Source of the DNA: an uncultured Prochlorococcus sp.
Lineage (GTDB): Bacteria > Cyanobacteriota > Cyanobacteriia > PCC-6307 > Cyanobiaceae
Direction of reading: 5' to 3'
DNA length: 39,350 nt
Assembly (NCBI GenBank): GCA_902624085.1
Contig: CACNWD010000012.1
Coordinates: forward strand, 1 to 39,350
In this document: piece after piece, positions 33,542 to 39,350 of the stretch
How positions within the stretch are numbered: position 1 is the stretch's first letter
How the letters are laid out: each line of letters opens with the position of its first letter
Position numbers and translations under genes: made by a program
Notes under the pieces: model-generated
Database searches by the model: none
The model's input: only the letters and a program-made list of their open reading frames with translations
Told to the model about the DNA's origin: nothing

Positions 33542-34414
33542 TTATTTCAATTGTAAATCTGTTCCTTGTATTTTGCTAGTAGAAATAATAGTTCCTAATA
33601 AAACAAAAATTGATCCAATTACAAAATTTATAGTTATATTTTCTCCAAATATATAAATTCCCCATAAACAGCTAAAAATAACTTGCAAATAGTTTATTGA
33701 TGATGCTTGCGATGCTGGTAAATTCTTTAAACCTAGAGTTAGAAAAGTTTGACCTGCTTGGGTAAATATTCCAATGCCAATTATCCAAAATAGATCATTT
33801 AATTGTGGTGTAATCCAATTCGCATAAACAATTGGGAATAATGTTATGACAGAAATTAAAGGAAAATATTTGATTATGATGAATATATCTTCTAGCCTAG
33901 ATAGTTTCTTAACTGTTATATAGGCTAATGATGTTGTTACAGCGCCAGTAAATGCTATAAAAATAGCAAATTTATCAATTTCATATGATGTTGATTGATA
34001 AGGATTTAAAATTATTATTATCCCAAACCATCCAAGAAATAAAGCAAGTATTAAATTAAAGTTTATTCTCTCTTTAATTAGAAACACTGCAAATATTGAA
34101 ATAAAGATGGGATAGGTGTATTGAATTACGGTTGAAATACTTAGAGGCATATTTCTTATTGAATAAAATATACACATCAACGCTATTGTTCCCAATAAAC
34201 CTCTAACAATTAGAAGACCTTTATTTTTACCCCATGGATTAATTTTCTTTTTTTTTATTATTATTGATGTAATTAGTAAACTAAATACAGATCTAAAGAA
34301 AACTAGTTCATAAATGGGAATTGATTCATCAATTTTTTTAACGCAAACAGTCATTAAACTGAAAAATAATGAAGCAAATACAAGATAAAATTTATTAAAG
34401 TTATTCATCGTCAT
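33542..34414 (-). CDS. DMT superfamily (EamA) permease
   Basis: A 290-residue membrane protein with ten spans and the two-fold EamA repeat: VFFRSVFSLLITSIII and LSISTVIQYTYPIFISIFAVF with FLGWFGIIIILNP in the first half, and GAVTTSLAYITVKKLSRLED, LPASQASSINYLQVIFSCLW and GSIFVLLGTIISTSK in the second. Members carry amino acids, nucleotides or other metabolites, usually outward. Substrate unknown. Divergent from dnaG and 13 bp upstream of the secreted glycine-rich protein gene. Confidence 0.88.
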   Translation of the reverse strand: MTMNNFNKFYLVFASLFFSLMTVCVKKIDESIPIYELVFFRSVFSLLITSIIIKKKKINPWGKNKGLLIVRGLLGTIALMCIFYSIRNMPLSISTVIQYTYPIFISIFAVFLIKERINFNLILALFLGWFGIIIILNPYQSTSYEIDKFAIFIAFTGAVTTSLAYITVKKLSRLEDIFIIIKYFPLISVITLFPIVYANWITPQLNDLFWIIGIGIFTQAGQTFLTLGLKNLPASQASSINYLQVIFSCLWGIYIFGENITINFVIGSIFVLLGTIISTSKIQGTDLQLK

Positions 34415-34533
34415 TGGTACTATCTTTTTAACTAAAAATTTTAAAAATAATTATTTTGTGAATTTAAGTAGATTCTTTGATAATTATGATTTATAACTTA
34501 ATAATATTTTTTATTTTTAATTAAGCCAATTCT

Positions 34534-36561
34534 ATGGGTTCCTCTATTCATCCAAAAACTATACAGGAGGTCAAAGAAAAAGCAGATATCGTTGATGTTA
34601 TATCTGAACATGTAGTTTTAAAAAAGAGGGGTAAAGAATATGTTGGTATTTGCCCTTTCCATGATGATAGCAAACCGTCAATGACGGTCTCTCCTTCTAA
34701 ACAGTTTTATTATTGTTTTTCATGTGGTGCTGGAGGCAATTCTATTAAGTTTTTAATGGAATTTACTCGGAATAATTTCTCAGATGTCGTTTTATCTTTA
34801 GCTAGGAAAAATGATATTAATATCGTTACAGTTGATGTTAATCAACAAGAAAACTATAAAAAACAATTATCTAAAAGAGAAGAATTATTTAAAATTTTAA
34901 GAGATACAAAGAATTGGTTCAAAACACAGTTAAATAGTACTCTTGGAAATAATGCATATAATTATTTAACAAATTATAGAAAATTAAGTAAAAATATTAT
35001 CGAGGAATTTGAATTAGGCTTTGCTCCTAATTCTTGGACTAGCTTGTATGAATATCTGCAAAAAGTTAAAGGATTTTCTTATGAAGCCATTCTGAATGCT
35101 GGATTAATTATTTCTAAGGATAATAAAAATAAAGTCTTTGATAGATTTCGAAATAGATTAATGGTACCTATATATGATTCTCAAAGTAGAGTTGTAGGAT
35201 TTACTGGAAGAACACTAGACGGCTCAAATCCGAAGTATTTAAATTCTCCTGAGACAGATGTCTTTGAGAAAGGAAAAATTCTTTATGGATTCGATAAGGC
35301 TTCAAGTAATATCAGAAAAAAAGATTTAGCGATAGTTGTTGAGGGTAATTTTGATGTCATATCACTTCATGCAAAGGGAATTAACAACTGTGTTGCAGCT
35401 CAGGGATCATCCCTGAGTAAGTATCAGATATCACAATTATGCAGATGCACAGATAATAAAAATATTGTTATTAATTTTGACTCTGACAATGCAGGTATTT
35501 CAGCAACAAAAAGAATTATTTCTGAAATAGAAAGTTTATCTTTAAATCAGCAAATAAATTTAAAGGTACTTCAGCTAACTGGATTCAAAGATCCTGATGA
35601 ATATTTAAATCAAAATTCGGCAGTAGATTATTTCAACTTAATTGAAAATGCTTCTTTTTGGATCGATTGGGAATTAGATCAAATTTTTTTAAATAAAGAT
35701 TTATCAAAGGTAGAGAATTTTCAAAGTGTCGTGACTGCCCTCGTAAAGTTCTTAAGTAAGTTACCTCAATCTGCGACTAGGACCCATTATCTACAAAAGG
35801 TTTCTGAAAGATTAAGTATGGGCCAAGCAAGATTGGCAATCAAATTTGAAGAAGATTTAAGAAAACAAATTAAAGGATTTAGATGGCATGGAAGATCGCA
35901 AAAATTTGAACTCCCAAATGAAGTAAATCAAAGAGAAAAGAATGAATCAGAAATAATTTTCTATTATTTACATTTGCCAAATTTAAGAATATTTATTAGA
36001 GATGAATTGATTAATCGTGAAATTGAATGCTTCTCTGTTGACCATCATAAGATAATTTGGAATTCTATTTCTAAAGTTGAAGAGTTGACTTTTGGAGATA
36101 ATTATTTAAATAAGATTAGAGACTCAAAGTTAAAAAATGATTTTTTTGAGGTTAATTTGCTTAAATTAGTTACTGATTCTATTTCTATTAGTCATCCAGA
36201 AATTATTAATAAACTCAGCTTTTTTATTAATCCAAATGAAATACTTCTTGCAACATTATCTAATGCCAAAAGAAACTTACTTGGAAATTTATCTCTTTTA
36301 GAAAGATACAAATCTTTAAAACGATGTAGACACCTTATTGAGTCCTGGAGTTCTCAAAGATTAAATACTCTAGAAAATTGCATCTCAATTTTAATTGATA
36401 GAAATTCCTCGCAAACTTCAGATTCTTCAATAGAAATAGATGATCTTTTTAATGATTTAAATTCCGATGCTCTAAAGTTTCAAAATCTCTATTATCTTGA
36501 AAGGCAGCATATCTTTTCTCTTGATAAGCAAAGATGTGGAAAGTATGCTTTAAATAATTAA
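34534..36561 (+). CDS. dnaG: DNA primase
   Basis: A 675-residue primase making RNA primers at replication forks. The zinc-binding CHC2 site is visible: C40-x2-H43 and C61-x2-C64 within ICPFHDDSKPSM and YYCFSCGAGGN. Catalytic core: FDRFRNRLMVPIYDSQSRVV, GRTLDGSNPKYLNSPET, and Toprim VVVEGNFDVISLH (Glu) with INFDSDNAG (Asp-x-Asp). The C-terminal helicase-binding part is helical and diverged. It ends 8 bp before the stop of the convergent HExxH gene. Confidence 0.95.
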   Translation: MGSSIHPKTIQEVKEKADIVDVISEHVVLKKRGKEYVGICPFHDDSKPSMTVSPSKQFYYCFSCGAGGNSIKFLMEFTRNNFSDVVLSLARKNDINIVTVDVNQQENYKKQLSKREELFKILRDTKNWFKTQLNSTLGNNAYNYLTNYRKLSKNIIEEFELGFAPNSWTSLYEYLQKVKGFSYEAILNAGLIISKDNKNKVFDRFRNRLMVPIYDSQSRVVGFTGRTLDGSNPKYLNSPETDVFEKGKILYGFDKASSNIRKKDLAIVVEGNFDVISLHAKGINNCVAAQGSSLSKYQISQLCRCTDNKNIVINFDSDNAGISATKRIISEIESLSLNQQINLKVLQLTGFKDPDEYLNQNSAVDYFNLIENASFWIDWELDQIFLNKDLSKVENFQSVVTALVKFLSKLPQSATRTHYLQKVSERLSMGQARLAIKFEEDLRKQIKGFRWHGRSQKFELPNEVNQREKNESEIIFYYLHLPNLRIFIRDELINREIECFSVDHHKIIWNSISKVEELTFGDNYLNKIRDSKLKNDFFEVNLLKLVTDSISISHPEIINKLSFFINPNEILLATLSNAKRNLLGNLSLLERYKSLKRCRHLIESWSSQRLNTLENCISILIDRNSSQTSDSSIEIDDLFNDLNSDALKFQNLYYLERQHIFSLDKQRCGKYALNN

Positions 36562-36569
36562 TAATACGC

Positions 36570-37037
36570 TTACAAACAATATTTAATTATTGCTTTTTTA
36601 ACTTTTCTAGGTTTATCCTCCATCATATAAGCTTCCAATTCTTTCTCATAATTTCCTGATATTCTTACTGAGGATTTAATTGCTTTTTTTTTGTTTTTAT
36701 TTATTTTCTTTTTTATCTCATTTATATCTCCAATTATTTTATCACCATTGCATGCTTGAACCATATGCGTTGCTTCATGTCTTAGTGCTCTCCTTATATA
36801 GAGCTTTGTTTTGTGATTATCTTTATTATTTGATGTTATTTTATTTGTGAAATTGGTTATGTTTTTCACGTTCTTAGTACATATAACAATCACTTTTTCT
36901 CTCCTTTTATGGAATCCAGTATATTTCTTATCTATTAAACATAAAGCAGAATTTTCTTCTATTGAATAGTTTGTTTTCATTATTAATTCAAATATATCTT
37001 TGTCTAATTTATTTAGAAATAAAATAAATTCCATCAT
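36570..37037 (-). CDS. Putative metallopeptidase with HExxH motif, linked to umuC
   Basis: A 155-residue basic protein of no recognised family. The clear signal is LRRxxRHEATHMVQ: residues RRALRHEATHMVQACNGDK (82-100) with H87-E88-A-T-H91, the zinc-binding signature of gluzincin/minigluzincin peptidases, in a plausible helix. About 40 residues later EKELEAYMMED (131-141) could supply the third, Glu, ligand. N-terminal part may be a small beta domain (VIVICTKNVKNI). Starts 9 bp after the umuC stop, so likely in the same transcript as umuD-umuC. Activity unproven. Confidence 0.6.
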   Translation of the reverse strand: MMEFILFLNKLDKDIFELIMKTNYSIEENSALCLIDKKYTGFHKRREKVIVICTKNVKNITNFTNKITSNNKDNHKTKLYIRRALRHEATHMVQACNGDKIIGDINEIKKKINKNKKKAIKSSVRISGNYEKELEAYMMEDKPRKVKKAIIKYCL

Positions 37038-37046
37038 AATATTATA

Positions 37047-38318
37047 TTAAATAATTATAGTTGGAATTTTCTCAATATCGGTAATTGATGTACCACTTAA
37101 TAATTTCCTATTCATACCCCATGATTGATTCTTTTTTGCGATACCCCATGTAATGACTTCATTCTTAAATTTATTATTTAGAGAATCAATCGTTTGGATT
37201 AGTTTTCTTTCTTTGTCTAATTTGTTTTTAGAAGAATAATTTAGGATTGATTTTTGAAAGTAAGTAAATTCACTTAACTCTTGCATTAAAACGCCTGCTT
37301 TGGTTAATTTATATTCAGGATGATAAATTTCTTTAGATAATTCAATGACTATTTTTAAAATGATATTTGTATCGTTAGTGGCCTCAACAAGTTTCTTATA
37401 AACACTTTTTTGATAATTAAATTTTGAATAATGACTAGTTCTTGTGAAAATTGTGATGGAAGAGGCTTGCAAATTTTGAGCCCTCATTTTTTCTGATGCT
37501 CTTATTGTATAAATTGCTAAAGCATGTTTTAACTCTTCTAATTTTGTTATTGGTTTACTAAAACTTCTGCTAACACGAATTTCTTTTTTTTGATTTCTCT
37601 TCTCTTCTATGGGAAGGCATTGATAACCTTTTAATTCTAGTTGAATTCTTTGTCCTACAACTCCTAATTTCTTTTTTAACTCATTCTGATTCATGTCTTT
37701 TAATTCTTTAGCATTTTTAATTCCTTTACTTCTTAACCATCGTGAAGTTTGAGTCCCAATGCCCCAAATATTATCTACGTTAATTTCTTTTAAATACGAA
37801 TTTTTATCATTTGTAATTCCCAGATCAAATATACCAGCTGAATAATTAATTCTTTTTGCTAATTTATTAGCTAATTTTGCTCTTAATTTATTTTCAGCAA
37901 TCCCGATTGTGATCGTTAAGCCTAGATTCTGATATATCAAAGTTCTTAATTTCCTTGCCCAAGGAGATAAATCTTTATTATGCGGTCTATGTATAGAAAT
38001 GAATGCTTCGTCAATAGAGTAAATTTCTATTTTCTCACAATTTTTTTTTAATAAATTCATTAATCTTTTGCTCATATCACCATAAAGTGAATAGTTTGAA
38101 CTCAAAACTATTACTCCTAATTTATTTAGTCTCTCCTTTATTTTAAAATAAGGTTCTCCCATCCTTATTTTTAAAATACGAGCTTCTGCACTTCGCGCAA
38201 TAATGCATCCATCATTGTTAGATAAAATTACTAATGGTTTATTTCTTAAATATGGATTAATGCTTTGCTCGCATGATGCATAAAAATTATTTCCATCGAT
38301 CAAAGCTATAGCATTCAT
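37047..38318 (-). CDS. umuC: DNA polymerase V catalytic subunit UmuC
   Basis: A Y-family polymerase of about 423 residues copying past DNA lesions with the UmuD' dimer. With the start at 38318 the protein opens MNAIALIDGNNFYASCEQS, giving the first metal-binding Asp in the usual place; a start at 38363 would overlap umuD by 35 bp and add non-conserved residues. YSIDEAFI is the second catalytic motif (Asp-Glu), then NIWGIGTQTSRWLRSKGIKN is the HhH region and RVSRSFSKPITKLEELKHAL the little finger. DUF4113-like C-terminus with LIQTIDSLNNKF and TWGIAKKNQSWGMNRKLLSG. Confidence 0.93.
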   Translation of the reverse strand: MNAIALIDGNNFYASCEQSINPYLRNKPLVILSNNDGCIIARSAEARILKIRMGEPYFKIKERLNKLGVIVLSSNYSLYGDMSKRLMNLLKKNCEKIEIYSIDEAFISIHRPHNKDLSPWARKLRTLIYQNLGLTITIGIAENKLRAKLANKLAKRINYSAGIFDLGITNDKNSYLKEINVDNIWGIGTQTSRWLRSKGIKNAKELKDMNQNELKKKLGVVGQRIQLELKGYQCLPIEEKRNQKKEIRVSRSFSKPITKLEELKHALAIYTIRASEKMRAQNLQASSITIFTRTSHYSKFNYQKSVYKKLVEATNDTNIILKIVIELSKEIYHPEYKLTKAGVLMQELSEFTYFQKSILNYSSKNKLDKERKLIQTIDSLNNKFKNEVITWGIAKKNQSWGMNRKLLSGTSITDIEKIPTIII

Positions 38319-38328
38319 TTCTAATTGT

Positions 38329-38724
38329 CTACCTGCAATTATGTATTGAATATATAACAACACCCCAGATTTGCATATTACTATAATTTTTTAAATGTAA
38401 ATCTGGATAATTGCGATTTTCTGATTTTAAATAAAAAGTATCATCCTTCTTCTCTAGCCGTTTTACAGTAAATCTTTCATCTATAATCGCGATTACAATA
38501 TCACCTGGTTTTGCAATTATGCTTTTATCTACGACTATCAGGTCTTGATCTTGAATTCCCGAATTTATCATTGAATCACCTTTGACTCTTATGAAAAAAG
38601 TACTAAAAGGATTTTGTATTAAATAATCATTTAGATCTATGTTCTCTTCTGTATAATCATCAGCAGGAGAAGGAAATCCTGCTGATACAGAGAAACTTAG
38701 CAATGGTAATCCTGTTTTTTTCAT
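38329..38724 (-). CDS. umuD: UmuD, self-cleaving polymerase V accessory protein
   Basis: A 131-residue S24 peptidase-fold protein. The self-cleavage site is visible at Ala15-Gly16 (VSAGFPSPADD), the catalytic Ser51 in VKGDSMINSG and Lys88 in FTVKRLEKK. On RecA filament contact it would be cut to UmuD' and join UmuC. The part before the cut is only 15 residues, shorter than in Escherichia coli (24), as in many cyanobacterial and phage versions. Upstream of umuC with 10 bp between stop and chosen start; preceded by a LexA-like palindrome. Confidence 0.92.
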   Translation of the reverse strand: MKKTGLPLLSFSVSAGFPSPADDYTEENIDLNDYLIQNPFSTFFIRVKGDSMINSGIQDQDLIVVDKSIIAKPGDIVIAIIDERFTVKRLEKKDDTFYLKSENRNYPDLHLKNYSNMQIWGVVIYSIHNCR

Positions 38725-38747
38725 TACGGACCTATACTTAATATCTG

Positions 38748-38767
38748 TATAGTATATATGTACTATA
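38748..38767 (-). promoter_or_regulatory. LexA-like operator upstream of umuD
   Basis: A 20-bp sequence TATAGTATATATGTACTATA is a palindrome with only one mismatched position pair. On the minus strand it contains AGTACATATATACT, close to the AGTAC-N4-GTACT type SOS box of cyanobacteria. It lies 24-43 bp before the umuD ATG, where a repressor would cover the promoter. A second inverted repeat CTATAC/GTATAG (38732-38737 and 38747-38752) partly overlaps it. Confidence 0.6.
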
Positions 38768-38813
38768 TATTAGTTCGTGTAATTAAATAGTTATGATTTA
38801 TTGAAGAAATATT

Positions 38814-39236
38814 TCAGGATCGATGGTACGGAGAGTTTTGTGAGATGGAAACTGCTCGATAAATTTGCTCAATTAATATTAAACGTGCAAGCTCATGTGG
38901 AAAGGTTAGAGGAGAGAGGCTTAGTAGCAGATCAGAGTTAGATTTTATATTATTTGAAAGCCCATCTGCATCACCAATAAAAAAAGAAATTTTCTTATTA
39001 TCAAAATTTAAAAGTAAGGAAGAGAAATCATGAGAATTGAATAATTTACCTTCTTCGGTGAGGCTAATAATAATATTATTCTGATAAAGATTTTTCAGGT
39101 TATTAAATTTAAAGTCTTTAAATTCATAAATTGATAGTTTAGGCATCCGTTTTCTATATTGATTAATTCCATCCGCTATCCAAGATTTTTTAATCTTGCC
39201 GATAGCATTTATTGATATTCTATTAGTAATTAACAT
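38814..39236 (-). CDS. rlmH: 23S rRNA (pseudouridine1915-N3)-methyltransferase RlmH
   Basis: A 140-residue SPOUT methyltransferase modifying helix 69 of 23S rRNA. N-terminal [20 protein letters not shown] matches the family; the knot includes [31 protein letters not shown] (the usual FxIGGxxG with Gly-Asp here) and the C-terminal [34 protein letters not shown] with the conserved NxPYH. Length is slightly under the common 155. Separated from the next minus-strand gene by about 20 bp. Confidence 0.92.
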   Translation of the reverse strand: MLITNRISINAIGKIKKSWIADGINQYRKRMPKLSIYEFKDFKFNNLKNLYQNNIIISLTEEGKLFNSHDFSSLLLNFDNKKISFFIGDADGLSNNIKSNSDLLLSLSPLTFPHELARLILIEQIYRAVSISQNSPYHRS

Positions 39237-39256
39237 AAATAAAAAATCGATAAATA

Positions 39257-39350
39257 TTATTCGTCCAAAAGATAATTGAATTCGTCATATAATAAATCTT
39301 CTTCTGATAATTGATTATTTCTTTGAGAATTAATTTTTTTATCAAGAGGA
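39257..39350 (-). CDS. C-terminal end of an unidentified protein (runs off the window)
   Basis: Minus-strand frame open from the window edge to TAA at 39257-39259. Visible residues: [20 protein letters not shown] then [10 protein letters not shown]. Acidic and polar, with nothing diagnostic. About 20 bp upstream of rlmH on the same strand, so possibly an operon. Confidence 0.45.
   Translation of the reverse strand, partial: PLDKKINSQRNNQLSEEDLLYDEFNYLLDE

Noticed and set aside
1-39350. CRISPR arrays, insertion sequences, prophage or integrase genes
   Set aside because: I saw no regularly spaced direct repeats, no transposase or integrase frames and no attachment-site duplication around the single tRNA gene.

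Overview
The window looks like a very AT-rich, compact picocyanobacterial chromosome, most probably high-light Prochlorococcus. Seen directly: strongly A/T-biased sequence, very short or overlapping gene junctions, many TTG starts and many tiny membrane proteins. Inferred from family knowledge: cyanobacterial families such as PAM68-like, DUF3288, DUF1816 and DUF2862 proteins, and a glucosylglycerate gene set typical of marine picocyanobacteria. Species assignment is by recognition only; no search was run.

Layout. 1-2340: the tail of a methylenetetrahydrofolate-reductase-like gene, a renalase-like FAD oxidoreductase and a convergent P-loop kinase. 2341-8290: a loosely packed stretch with a lysine-tailed helix-hairpin-helix protein, rpsU, many small hypothetical or single-span membrane proteins, an HNH endonuclease, a TauE/SafE exporter, and a strong candidate structured small RNA on the minus strand near 7516-7645. 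8295-10865: a three-gene ABC-2 type transporter operon (minus strand). 10944-12559: small conserved or hypothetical genes. 12581-17359: glucosylglycerate cluster, with glucosyl-3-phosphoglycerate synthase divergent from an operon of GH13 sucrose-phosphorylase-like enzyme, HAD phosphatase and glycerate 3-kinase. 17436-19199: tiny membrane proteins, uppP and tRNA-Pro(TGG). 19381-21907: msrA and an ABC exporter. 21988-31744: a housekeeping run of DUF3288, trpD, carA, a STAS protein, mini-RNase III, rlmB, DUF1816, gatA and dnaE. 31741-34414 (minus): PAM68-like, rpsO, ruvA, a secreted glycine-rich protein and a DMT permease. 34534-36561: dnaG. 36570-38724 (minus): umuD, umuC and a small HExxH protein behind a LexA-like palindrome. 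38814-39350: rlmH and the tail of another gene.

How they fit together. The 12.6-17.4 kb cluster can be read as a closed cycle: glycerate is phosphorylated to 3-phosphoglycerate, glucosylated, dephosphorylated to the compatible solute glucosylglycerate, then phosphorolysed back to glucose-1-phosphate and glycerate. The umuDC locus appears to be a damage-inducible translesion unit carrying an extra putative metalloprotease. The STAS gene appears to lack any ATG/GTG/TTG codon for its full domain and probably starts at ATA.

The most promising under-described items are the minus-strand structured RNA, the HExxH gene riding with umuDC, the ATA-start STAS gene, and the complete synthesis plus recycling set for glucosylglycerate.
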